Shown here: piece after piece, positions 7,918-20,261 of the stretch
How positions within the stretch are numbered: position 1 is the stretch's first letter
Layout of the letters: each line of letters begins with the position of its first letter
Assembly (NCBI RefSeq): GCF_008329985.2
Contig: NZ_CP038437.2
Span: 4,278,001 to 4,342,000, forward strand
DNA: 64,000 bases
Source: Halomonas binhaiensis
GTDB taxonomy: Bacteria > Pseudomonadota > Gammaproteobacteria > Pseudomonadales > Halomonadaceae
Reading direction: 5' to 3'
Position numbers and translations under genes: made by a program
The notes under the pieces: model-generated
Seen by the model: only the letters and a program-made list of their open reading frames with translations
Told to the model about the DNA's origin: nothing
Databases searched by the model: none

Positions 7918-8442
7918 TTAGTGTCGCTTTTCAGCTTCCATCTTGTCCAGTTGATCGCGTTGCTGCACAACCTCTTTGCGGGCCTGTACCAGGCTGGCCC
8001 AGTAGGCCGCCTTGCCCTGGTCAACATTCAGGGAAAGCTCTCCCAGTCGATAGGCTCTCTCCAGGCGAGAAGCCGCCAACGCATTGCCAGCCTCTCCCGC
8101 CCGAGCATACCAGGTAACCGCATGGTCGTGACGCGGCGGGTAAAGGGCGCAGCCATATTCATGGATCTGGCCAGCCTGGTATTGAGCATCAGAATCGCCA
8201 CCATGGGCAGCCTGAAGCACGTAGCGAGCACCACGCGCCTTATCTTGAGGAGCTCGGGAGCGGTGAAACAGCATATGACCATATAGCGACAAAGCCGCCG
8301 GATGGCCGGCTTCCGCACAACGCTGGAACAAACGCATGGTCAGTTTCTGAGTACGCGGCGAGTGAGGCAACCAGCTGGTATGAAACAGCTGCTGGGCCAA
8401 GCGATACTCGAGCCGCGTCCTCAGGGATGATGCCTGCTGCAT
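7918..8442 (-). CDS. Sel1-like repeat protein
   Basis: About 174 residues made of Sel1/TPR-type helical repeats (AEAGHPAALSLYGHML, AAHGGDSDAQYQAGQIHEYG, AGEAGNALAASRLERAYR). The sequence ends in a charged coil (QQRDQLDKMEAEKRH). Such repeats mediate protein contacts. No signal peptide is evident from the ATG at 8442; the frame is open upstream to 8559. It lies 35 bases upstream of the exonuclease gene, same strand, so the two may be co-transcribed. The partner is unknown. Confidence 0.7.
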   Translation of the reverse strand: MQQASSLRTRLEYRLAQQLFHTSWLPHSPRTQKLTMRLFQRCAEAGHPAALSLYGHMLFHRSRAPQDKARGARYVLQAAHGGDSDAQYQAGQIHEYGCALYPPRHDHAVTWYARAGEAGNALAASRLERAYRLGELSLNVDQGKAAYWASLVQARKEVVQQRDQLDKMEAEKRH

Positions 8443-8723
8443 GACAATAATCCTGGGTCCAAAGAATTCGGAAACATGGCCAGCCACCATCCCGTGACCA
8501 GCAAGCCATTCCGTCAAGACAAAAACTGTGCCGTAAGTTCCTCCACGACAGGGCGGCAAGCATACGCCTAAGGTCGAAGCGACTCAACCCCTCAATGTTT
8601 GCAGGCTAATCTCAGCCAGATGTACCATGCCAGCTTATCATTACCTGTGTTATAGCAGTGCCATGCTCCCTCCCGCGGCAATATGCCACGGGATGTTCAC
8701 CCTATCCCCTTCAAGGAGTCAGC

Positions 8724-9755
8724 ATGCAGACGCGCCCCCTTGGTGACACCGGCATCAATGTCAGCCGGCTGTGCCTAGGTACCATGACATTCGGTGAACA
8801 GAACACCGAGAAAGAAGCTCATGAACAGCTCGACCGAGCTATCGCCTTCGGTATCAACTTCATTGATACCGCCGAGATGTACCCTGTGCCTCCCAAGGCC
8901 GATACCCAAGGTCGTACCGAGCAGTACATCGGCTCTTGGCTCAAGGGCCGAGGCACCCGAGACGATGTGATTATTGCCACCAAGATTGCCGGCCCGGGAA
9001 TGGAGCATATCCGAGACGGTTCCCGCTTTACCCGCGAGCACGTTCAACGTGCAGTAGAGGACAGCCTTGCCCGGCTGCGGACCGACTATATCGATCTCTA
9101 CCAGTTGCACTGGCCAAGCCGCCATACCAACTTTTTCGGCAGATTGGGCTATACCCACAACGAGGATGAGCAGCCTACCCCCCTGGAAGACACGCTTCTG
9201 GCACTCAAGGAACAGGTCGATGCGGGCAAGATCCGCGCAATCGGTTTATCCAATGAGACCCCCTGGGGAGTGATGCATTGCCTGCATCTGGCCGACAAGC
9301 TGGGACTCCCTCGAGTTGCTTCCGTGCAGAACCCATATAACCTGCTCAACCGCACCTATGAAGTCGGTCTAGCGGAATTTGCCCATCGTGAAAACGTTGG
9401 CCTGCTGGCATATTCACCGCTTGCCTTTGGAGTACTCTCGGGCAAATACCTGGACGGAGCCCGACCTCCCAAGGGCCGCCTCACCCTGTATGAGCGCTTC
9501 AAGCGCTACACCTCCCCACGAGCCGAACGCGCCGTCCACGCTTATGTGACTCTGGCTCGGGAGCATGGTCTCGACCCAGCCCAGATGGCCTTGGCCTATG
9601 TCAACTCCCGCACTTTCCTGACCAGCAATATCATCGGTGCAACAACGATGGAGCAGTTGGAAAGTAACCTGGCCAGCGAAGCATTATCCCTGTCCGAGGA
9701 GGTTCTTGAGGGCATTGAGTCGATTCATACAGACACCCCCAACCCATGCCCTTGA
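8724..9755 (+). CDS. tas: NADP(H)-dependent aldo/keto reductase Tas
   Basis: A 343-residue AKR-family barrel closely following E. coli Tas in length and order. Marks are LCLGTMTFGEQN near residue 15, DTAEMYPVPP near 47 (Asp/Tyr of the tetrad), KIAG and the LHWPSRHTNFFG segment, and IIGATTMEQLESN near the C-terminus. It reduces carbonyl compounds in the cytosol; the natural substrate is not known. The ATG at 8724 follows AAGGAG. An in-frame upstream ATG at 8658 lacks such a site. A hairpin follows at 9817. Confidence 0.92.
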   Translation: MQTRPLGDTGINVSRLCLGTMTFGEQNTEKEAHEQLDRAIAFGINFIDTAEMYPVPPKADTQGRTEQYIGSWLKGRGTRDDVIIATKIAGPGMEHIRDGSRFTREHVQRAVEDSLARLRTDYIDLYQLHWPSRHTNFFGRLGYTHNEDEQPTPLEDTLLALKEQVDAGKIRAIGLSNETPWGVMHCLHLADKLGLPRVASVQNPYNLLNRTYEVGLAEFAHRENVGLLAYSPLAFGVLSGKYLDGARPPKGRLTLYERFKRYTSPRAERAVHAYVTLAREHGLDPAQMALAYVNSRTFLTSNIIGATTMEQLESNLASEALSLSEEVLEGIESIHTDTPNPCP

Positions 9756-9816
9756 TTGAGAGCCGGGTAGCGAAATAACAGGTATCGGGATAAAGGTCTC
9801 CGACTATCAGGTCCAT

Positions 9817-9842
9817 AGCCCCGGTCAAACCCGGGGCTTGTT
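9817..9842 (+). terminator. Terminator after tas
   Basis: An AGCCCCGG / CCGGGGCT stem with a short loop is followed by TTGTTA. It sits between tas and yaaA. Confidence 0.6.
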
Positions 9843-9913
9843 ACAATGGGCCCAGATTTCCATACCATTCAAGCATTAGCACTGCTATCAACAACGACCT
9901 CAGGAGAGAGGGC

Positions 9914-10690
9914 ATGCTCAGCGTGATCTCACCAGCCAAGACGCTGGATTTCGAGACCCCTGCCACTACCGACACCCATACTCAACCAGCTTATCTGCAA
10001 CATAGCCAAAGGCTGATCGATATTCTGCGCGATTACACACCTGCACAGATTTCGGAGCTGATGGGCGTCAGTGACAAGATTGCTGGCCTCAATGCCGCTC
10101 GCTTTGGGGAATGGCAAACACCCTTCACGCCAAGCAATGCAAAGGTCGCTGCTCAGGCATTCCAGGGGGATGTCTATGTCGGCCTGCAGGCCGACACATT
10201 CAATGAAGATGACAACGCCTTCGCTCAGGATCATCTGCGCATTCTGTCCGGTTTGTATGGCTTGTTGCGCCCTCTGGACCTGATTCAGCCTTATCGACTG
10301 GAAATGGGTACGCGACTGAAGAATCCCGCAGGCAAGGACCTCTACGCCTTCTGGAAGGAGTTCCTGACCAAGGAACTCGACCAGGCTATTGCTGCCAGCG
10401 GCAACCTCGTACTGGTCAACCTGGCCTCCAATGAGTATTTCAAGGCTATCGATGCCAAGAAACTCAATGCCGAAGTTGTGACTCCCGTATTCAAGGATCT
10501 CAAGAACGGCCAGTACAAGATCATCAGTTTCTATGCCAAGAAAGCCCGTGGCCTGATGGCGGCCTGGATGATCCACAAGCGCCTGGAGGAAGTAGATGGG
10601 CTCAAGGACTTTAATGTTGCAGGTTATCGGTTCAATGCGGCAGAGTCCCAAGGCAAGACCCTGGTCTTCACACGCGACACTCCGGCTTGA
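9914..10690 (+). CDS. yaaA: Peroxide stress protein YaaA (UPF0246)
   Basis: A 258-residue protein with the full YaaA/DUF328 pattern: N-terminal [10 protein letters not shown], the ALNAARF-like [19 protein letters not shown] near 90, [23 protein letters not shown] (about 110-132), ASNEYFKAI and the C-terminal [11 protein letters not shown]. In E. coli it limits free iron and oxidative DNA damage under peroxide stress and binds DNA. The ATG follows GGAGAGAG. It is monocistronic, closed by a strong terminator. Confidence 0.95.
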   Translation: MLSVISPAKTLDFETPATTDTHTQPAYLQHSQRLIDILRDYTPAQISELMGVSDKIAGLNAARFGEWQTPFTPSNAKVAAQAFQGDVYVGLQADTFNEDDNAFAQDHLRILSGLYGLLRPLDLIQPYRLEMGTRLKNPAGKDLYAFWKEFLTKELDQAIAASGNLVLVNLASNEYFKAIDAKKLNAEVVTPVFKDLKNGQYKIISFYAKKARGLMAAWMIHKRLEEVDGLKDFNVAGYRFNAAESQGKTLVFTRDTPA

Positions 10691-10710
10691 GACACCTTTT
10701 AGATAAAACA

Positions 10711-10746
10711 AGAACCCCGGCTATCTCTCGATAGCCGGGGTTCTTT
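10711..10746 (+). terminator. Strong intrinsic terminator after yaaA
   Basis: A perfect 14-bp stem (AGAACCCCGGCTAT arm, CTCTCG loop) is followed by TTT. It is preceded by A-rich sequence, so it may also act on the converging cupin gene. Confidence 0.88.
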
Positions 10747-10797
10747 CAGCCAGAGCACAAAACCTGATGGCTCATGCCCAGCCATTCCGCCCCTGCA

Positions 10798-11139
10798 TCA
10801 GTCATTCTCGACTTCCATGAACTTTTCCATGAAGTCCTTTCGCGGAGGCGTCCAGGTTGAGATCAACACACCCTCCCCACTTAAACACTCAAGGTTATGC
10901 TCGACACCAGGAGGGATAGTCACGGCATCTCCCGCACCCACCTGAATGACTTCACTTCCATTGATGGCATTAAACTCACCAGACACGAAAACATTAACTT
11001 CTTCATTCGGATGGTGATGTCCACTGGGGAAACCTTTCCCTGAAAACCATAGCTTGGCCGTCAACTGCTGATCCGAGCAGGAAAGCACCTGTATGGTGAC
11101 GTCATCGCTAAGCTTGTACTTCTTATATACCTTCCTCAT
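10798..11139 (-). CDS. Single-domain cupin protein
   Basis: A 113-residue protein with one cupin barrel. Motif 1 is GHHHPNEEVNVFVSGEF (His, His and Glu metal ligands near residues 41-47), and motif 2 is PPGVEHNLEC with the second His. It probably binds a metal ion; the substrate is unknown. The ATG at 11139 is preferred because AAGGA lies at the right distance; a GTG one codon earlier is also open. It is isolated, converging on yaaA. Its A/T-richer codon use differs slightly from its neighbours, which could mean a different origin. Confidence 0.75.
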   Translation of the reverse strand: MRKVYKKYKLSDDVTIQVLSCSDQQLTAKLWFSGKGFPSGHHHPNEEVNVFVSGEFNAINGSEVIQVGAGDAVTIPPGVEHNLECLSGEGVLISTWTPPRKDFMEKFMEVEND

Positions 11140-11311
11140 CACGGTTCCTTTCTAATACCGACGTTGAGCTCAAATATTTCACATTCACTAATCTGTTACC
11201 CATAGGGTATTACTCTCTAGCTTGTAGGATATTTCTTATAGTAAGAAATGAGCAGAGCGGTTACCTGGAGAGACAGGCTATTAGCGCCTGTCGAAAGCAG
11301 GGGGAAGATGT

Positions 11312-11388
11312 GAGCTTCGAGCTTCGAGCTTCGAGCTACGAGCTACGAGCTACGAGCTACGAGCTACGAGCTACGAGCTACGAGCAGC
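11312..11388. repeat. Heptanucleotide tandem repeat (GAGCTTC/GAGCTAC)
   Basis: Three GAGCTTC copies (11312, 11319, 11326) are followed by seven GAGCTAC copies (11333 to 11381) and a partial one, with no break in the 7-base period. The tract lies in the gap of about 450 bases between the cupin gene and the rRNA terminators. It shares the AGC core and period with the tracts at 53361 and 53480. No gene is seen in this gap. Confidence 0.95.
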
Positions 11389-11414
11389 ATGGTGACACCA
11401 CTGAGGGCCGTAAA

Positions 11415-11451
11415 CGCAACAACCCCAGCCATCGCTGATGACTGGGGTTGC
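11415..11451 (-). terminator. Second rRNA operon terminator
   Basis: An inverted repeat with CAACCCCAG / CTGGGGTTG arms, about 130 bases past the first rRNA terminator. Read on the minus strand it is followed by TTG and further T-containing sequence. Confidence 0.6.
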
Positions 11452-11544
11452 TCTGAATATTGCGGGCTTGAGCGGCCTGGTGCCACAGCACGGCTCGCTG
11501 CCCGAGCGCAGCGTGCTCGTCGCTCGTCGCCTGCCTCAGAATGT

Positions 11545-11580
11545 GAAGAACCCCGACCATCTTTTGATGATCGGGGCTTC
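11545..11580 (-). terminator. First rRNA operon terminator
   Basis: An inverted repeat (GAAGCCCCGATCATC with GATGGTCGGGGTTCTTC, read on the minus strand, AAAA loop) starts about 10 bases beyond the 5S gene. It contains a long GC core and a T-rich far arm. Confidence 0.8.
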
Positions 11581-11589
11581 TCGAATAAA

Positions 11590-11707
11590 TGCCTGACGAT
11601 GACCTACTCTCACATGGGGAGACCCCACACTACCATCGGCGCTGAGCGGTTTCACTGCTGAGTTCGGCAAGGGATCAGGTGGTTCCCACTCGCTATGGTC
11701 GTCAGGC
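11590..11707 (-). rRNA. 5S ribosomal RNA
   Basis: The complementary ends GCCTGACGA and TCGTCAGGC close a molecule of about 117 bases. The core CTACTCTCACATGGGGAGACCCCACACTACCATCGGCGCTG (plus-strand reading) is the well-known 5S sequence. Ends are good to within a few bases. It lies about 100 bases downstream of 23S. Confidence 0.96.
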
Positions 11708-11806
11708 GAAAAACGGCAATGCATATCATGCTGACCGACACGTTCCAACGTACCCGTCAATTGTTTGTCGTGATGTCATCGACCAAAACCCCTTGGGTGT
11801 TATATG

Positions 11807-14669
<2,863 letters not shown>

Positions 14670-14788
14670 ATATAACCCCAAGGGGTCTGTCAATCGATGA
14701 CGATCACGACAATTGCCGGATACGCTTGAAACGTATCGTTGCTCTTTCTCCGGGAAGAGAAAGAGACTTTGTCAGCATGATATACATT

Positions 14789-14800
14789 GTTAAAGAGCGT
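14789..14800 (-). promoter_or_regulatory. boxA antitermination element in the 16S-23S spacer
   Basis: The minus strand reads CGCTCTTTAACA, one base from the E. coli rrn boxA TGCTCTTTAACA. It lies between tRNA-Ala and 23S, as in other rRNA operons, where it loads the NusB/NusE antitermination complex. Confidence 0.75.
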
Positions 14801-14943
14801 TTAGAGCCATAAGCTCTAAGCTGTAAGCTCCAAGGGGACAGCTTTGTTCAGTGTCACCTCAAGCCTATAGCTTAGGACTTATTATCAGACTGTATGGTAG
14901 CGTCTTTTCTTACCGCTAAAGCTTAAGGCTTATTGCGGCAAGA

Positions 14944-15018
14944 TGGTGGAGCCAAGCGGATCGAACCGCTGACCTCCTGCGTGCAAGGCAGGCGCTCTCC
15001 CAGCTGAGCTATGGCCCC
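14944..15018 (-). tRNA. tRNA-Ala (TGC) with a one-base-short T arm
   Basis: A 75-base gene with anticodon TGC in the loop CTTGCAC and an encoded ACCA end. The acceptor (GGGGCCA / TGGCTCC), D and anticodon stems are normal. The T arm reads AGCGG-TTCGAT-CCGCT, leaving a six-base loop where seven is universal; the usual sequence is TTCGATC followed by CCGCT. One C of a CCC run is therefore missing. It is in the standard position in the rRNA spacer. Confidence 0.93.
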
Positions 15019-15128
15019 ATTCTGAGCTTTAAGCAACAAGCCTCAAGCTGAAAGAAAACCTCGCACTGAATAGCTCTTCCATGCCAGGGTTACTTACAGC
15101 TTCAAACTGATGGCTTCCAGCTTGAACT

Positions 15129-15205
<77 letters not shown>

Positions 15206-15276
15206 AAACAGTCATTGCTCTATCTTGATCAGGTAATTCATTGTGAGCACTTACCGACAGTCAGTGACTTGTCGAT

Positions 15277-16815
<1,539 letters not shown>

Positions 16816-16949
16816 AAGCTTGATAGTCCATTGAGTGGACCAAACTTGGCTCAAGGTTCAAACGTCTCGTTTGACGAGTCGCTTGCCTTGATATTCAGTG
16901 ACTTGTCACCAACATATCGGCAAGCGCCCACATGAATTACCTGATCAAT

Positions 16950-16961
16950 TGTTAAAGAGCA
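16950..16961 (-). promoter_or_regulatory. boxA in the rRNA leader
   Basis: The minus strand reads TGCTCTTTAACA, identical to the E. coli rrn boxA, between promoter P2 and 16S. Confidence 0.85.
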
Positions 16962-17015
16962 TCTCGCTGTCTTACGACTTGATCCGTTTCGCGGATCGCC
17001 CTGCGAGGAAGGCGT

Positions 17016-17043
17016 ATTCTACAGACTCAGAAGCTTTCGTCAA
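17016..17043 (-). promoter_or_regulatory. rRNA promoter P2
   Basis: On the minus strand TTGACG (17038-17043) and TAGAAT (17016-17021) are separated by 16 bases. This is the same core as P1, 120 bases downstream of it. Confidence 0.8.
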
Positions 17044-17135
17044 GTGCCTATTTTTCAAGGCTCTGCTTCATCGAAGCAGTGAGACAGAAAGTCTGAACGA
17101 GCGCCTCATCAGCGACCCGTTTCGAAGTGGCGAAC

Positions 17136-17163
17136 ATTCTACTGATTTCAGCCTGTCCGTCAA
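17136..17163 (-). promoter_or_regulatory. rRNA promoter P1
   Basis: On the minus strand TTGACG (17158-17163) and TAGAAT (17136-17141) are separated by 16 bases. The A/T-rich stretch just upstream (17164-17215) could serve as an UP element. A weaker third candidate (TTGCAG, 17 bases, TAAAGT) lies at 17265-17293. Confidence 0.82.
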
Positions 17164-17384
17164 GCGAAAGATTTTACCGAGCACTTAAAAAGTCTTTTCA
17201 AATCAACCGCTTTTACCACCTCTTACCGCTGGTGACGTTGTCTCGTCCCCGGCAGCGGATGCGTACTTTACGGATTTCACTGGGTCCCTGCAAGGACTTT
17301 CTGTAAAAAAGTTTCAGGGCAATGACGCGACCATGAATCTGGCATGACATTCACTTCTTTCGACCCCACCTTCGATACCTACTG

Positions 17385-20261
17385 TCAGGCTTTTGCGGGC
17401 AGGCTTGCCCTGTCGAGAAGGTCAAGAATGGAGTAGTAGGCGATGCCTGAATGCTGAGTCAGCCCCATCTCGCAAGTACGCGAATTGGATACACCAAACG
17501 CACAGCCTTCGACGGCTTGGGCCAGTGTCTGCAGAGCAGAGGCATTCAATTCGGGGACACGCAGGCCCTTGTCACCCGCAAAGCCGCAACACGCAATATC
17601 ATCAGGGACCACCACGTCCCGGGCACAGGCCTGGGCCAGAGCAATGAAACGGCCCGCCAAACCTTTACGGTGGCTCGAGCACGTCACGTGAACGGCTACG
17701 CGCTCATTCAGGGGAGCAAGCTCAAGCCGTGGCAACAAGTGATCATGAGCAAATGCGACCGGCTCCTGGACCTTCAAACGGGCATCCAGATGATCCTCGG
17801 CCTGCAGGCTGCAAGGGCTGGTATCGAAAAGAACAGGGTAACGACCATTCTGGCTGGCAATCAGCAACTCTCTGTTGAGTTCCCGTGCTTTATGGATGGC
17901 CTCATTGGCCATGCCCTTGGAGTTGAAAGCCATGCCACAACATAAATGCCCCGGCATGGCCGGGATAATGACGTCGTAGCCAGCTTTATCCAATAATTTC
18001 AGAGTGACATCCATCACGGCCCGGGAACCCCCATCGCTCCCCAGGACACGAGTGGCACAGGAAGGGAAATAGACCACCTTGTCCGGCCGGCCACGATCAC
18101 CCACTCGCCCCAGCAGTTTGATCGGCGCCGCCTTGGGCAGTGCAGGGATCCACTGAGGCAGTTGGCCACCACTAAGCCGGTTCATGCCCTGGCTGATCGC
18201 GGACATTGCTCGATGCCCCAGCAGTTGCCTGCCAATCCATTGCAGACGCAGCCCCGTGCGCGCAAACCGCGTCGCTCCGGAGAAATGATGTCCAATGCGG
18301 CGAGCCAGCATTGCCCGACCTTGCAGGCGTTCTTGGCGCATCCTCAATACAAGTTCCCCGGTATTGATATCGACAGGGCAACGAGTACTGCACATTCCAT
18401 CTGCAGCACAGGTAGTATCGAGGTCATAGCCGGAATGGTCTTCATAGGCAGCAAGCCAGTCTTGCTCAGCGTCGCTGAGCGCCTGATCCCCTGCTGCCTG
18501 CAACTCTTCCAGCCTGGCTCGCTCTCGGACAAGGGCAATACGCTGGCGCGGAGTGAGCGTCAGATCACGCGACGGACATACCACTTCGCAGAAGCCACAC
18601 TCTATGCAATGGTCAACGATCTCATCAGCCGCCGGGAGCGGCTTGAGATTCTCGAGATGGAGATTGGGGTTCCGACTGAGCATCACCTCGGGGTTGAGCA
18701 AGTGACACGGATCGAACAATGCCTTGATCTGCCACATCAGGGCATAGGCCTCCGCCCCCCACTCCAGCTCAACAAAGGGAGCCATGTTTCGTCCAGTTCC
18801 ATGCTCAGCCTTGAGCGAACCACCAAATTCCACTGCTACCAATTGCGCCACATCTTTCATCAGGGCGGCATAGCGCTCTTTTTCACCCGGTTTTTCGAAA
18901 CCTTGCGGGAAGACGAAATGCAAATTGCCTTCCAGGGCATGGCCAAACAGGATGACATCCTGATAGCCATGGCGATGGAAAGCTTCAGTCAAGGCAGCGA
19001 CGCCTTGCTCCAGGCATTCGATGGGAAAAGCGACATCCTCGATGACAACTGTCGTGCCTACCTCACGCACAGCCCCCACTGCAGGGAACAACCCCTTGCG
19101 TACCTTCCAGTACAATGCATAAGTGTCAGGATTCGTGGTAAATGCTATCGGCTCCAGGGTCGTTATACCCTCCAGCACCTGCTGCACTTCTTCAGATGCA
19201 TGCTTCACCGCTGCATCACTCTCTCCGCGAACATCCACCAACAACGCCGTTGCACCTGGCGGCAGGCCACGCAGGTTCTCAGGCATACCCGGCGCATGAT
19301 CCACTGCACGCAAGGCAGCCCGGTCCATCAACTCTACGGCCACCACTGAGGTCCCTCGCAGGACCATGGCCGCTCGACAGGCACTGGACAGGTCAGGGAA
19401 CAACATCAGCGCCGCTGCTTTACATGGCGGCTCGGGTACAGTCCGGTAGGTAAGACTGGTCAGGCAACCTAACGTCCCCTCGGAACCAATCATCAGATGA
19501 GAGAGGATATCCACGCCATCGCGGAAGTCGATCAGGCTATTGAGCGCATATCCAGTGGTGTTCTTGAGCCGATACTTGTGCTTGATGCGACGGGCGAGAT
19601 CCACATCTGTACGAACATTGGCGGAGATGCGCTCCAGCCCTTCCACCAGAGGCGCGTGATTTTGACGAAAGGCCGTCACGCTGTCGGGGTCCGCCGTATC
19701 GAGAATACTTCCATCGAGCAGCACAACCCGAAGGCTATCCAGGGTGTGATAGCTGTTCTGTGCTGTGCCACAGCACATGCCGGAAGCATTGTTAGCGGCA
19801 ATCCCTCCAATCATGCAACTGGAGATCGATGCGGGATCCGGGCCAATCTTGCGCCCATAGGGCGCCAGCAGCTCATTGGCTCGAGCACCGATGACGCCTG
19901 GGCCAAGGCGTATTCGAGCCCCATCATCCAGCACCGTAGCATGGCGCCAGCCTTGGTGGAGCTGAATCAGAACACCATCGGTCACCGCCTGCCCTGACAG
20001 CGAGGTCCCGGCGGCCCGAAAGGTCATCGGCCACCCTTCTTCGCGGCAGGCCTCAATCACCGAAACCAGCTCCTGCTCATTCTCGGGACGCACCACCAGG
20101 CTAGGCACCAGGCGATAGAAACTTGCATCAGTCCCATAGGCCAGCCGCCTGAGGGGGTCTCGGATCAGACGCTCCTCAGGCAGTCGTGTGCAAAGTGTCG
20201 AGATCAGGTGATCAAGAGGTCCTCTCGGAGGAGGTTCACTCGACACATGATGCGCTATCAT
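17385..20261 (-). CDS. dld: D-lactate dehydrogenase, FAD and Fe-S type
   Basis: A 958-residue fusion. The N-terminal half is a PCMH/VAO-type FAD domain (AGTSLSGQAVTDG near 80; GGIAANNASGMCCG near 150; FAD-oxidase C-terminal domain to about 530). It is followed by a ferredoxin-like segment with CIECGFCEVVCPS and CAADGMCSTRCPV, then two CCG domains (HLCCG, IACCGFAG) as in GlpC/LutA. This is the layout of respiratory D-lactate dehydrogenases of pseudomonads and of YdiJ. It oxidises D-lactate (or another D-2-hydroxyacid) to the keto acid and passes electrons to the respiratory chain. Its ATG overlaps the stop of the upstream lipoprotein by four bases. The lut genes and LldR-like regulator nearby favour lactate; D-2-hydroxyglutarate is the alternative. 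Confidence 0.88.
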   Translation of the reverse strand: MIAHHVSSEPPPRGPLDHLISTLCTRLPEERLIRDPLRRLAYGTDASFYRLVPSLVVRPENEQELVSVIEACREEGWPMTFRAAGTSLSGQAVTDGVLIQLHQGWRHATVLDDGARIRLGPGVIGARANELLAPYGRKIGPDPASISSCMIGGIAANNASGMCCGTAQNSYHTLDSLRVVLLDGSILDTADPDSVTAFRQNHAPLVEGLERISANVRTDVDLARRIKHKYRLKNTTGYALNSLIDFRDGVDILSHLMIGSEGTLGCLTSLTYRTVPEPPCKAAALMLFPDLSSACRAAMVLRGTSVVAVELMDRAALRAVDHAPGMPENLRGLPPGATALLVDVRGESDAAVKHASEEVQQVLEGITTLEPIAFTTNPDTYALYWKVRKGLFPAVGAVREVGTTVVIEDVAFPIECLEQGVAALTEAFHRHGYQDVILFGHALEGNLHFVFPQGFEKPGEKERYAALMKDVAQLVAVEFGGSLKAEHGTGRNMAPFVELEWGAEAYALMWQIKALFDPCHLLNPEVMLSRNPNLHLENLKPLPAADEIVDHCIECGFCEVVCPSRDLTLTPRQRIALVRERARLEELQAAGDQALSDAEQDWLAAYEDHSGYDLDTTCAADGMCSTRCPVDINTGELVLRMRQERLQGRAMLARRIGHHFSGATRFARTGLRLQWIGRQLLGHRAMSAISQGMNRLSGGQLPQWIPALPKAAPIKLLGRVGDRGRPDKVVYFPSCATRVLGSDGGSRAVMDVTLKLLDKAGYDVIIPAMPGHLCCGMAFNSKGMANEAIHKARELNRELLIASQNGRYPVLFDTSPCSLQAEDHLDARLKVQEPVAFAHDHLLPRLELAPLNERVAVHVTCSSHRKGLAGRFIALAQACARDVVVPDDIACCGFAGDKGLRVPELNASALQTLAQAVEGCAFGVSNSRTCEMGLTQHSGIAYYSILDLLDRASLPAKA

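Noticed and set aside
10798..11400. Genomic island boundary at the cupin gene and heptad tract
   Set aside because: Slightly A/T-richer sequence only; no integrase, tRNA end repeat or transposase is present.
17451..19997. Long plus-strand frames opposite dld (for example 18162-19349)
   Set aside because: Shadow of the GC-rich dld codons; composition is unlike a protein and no ribosome site precedes them.
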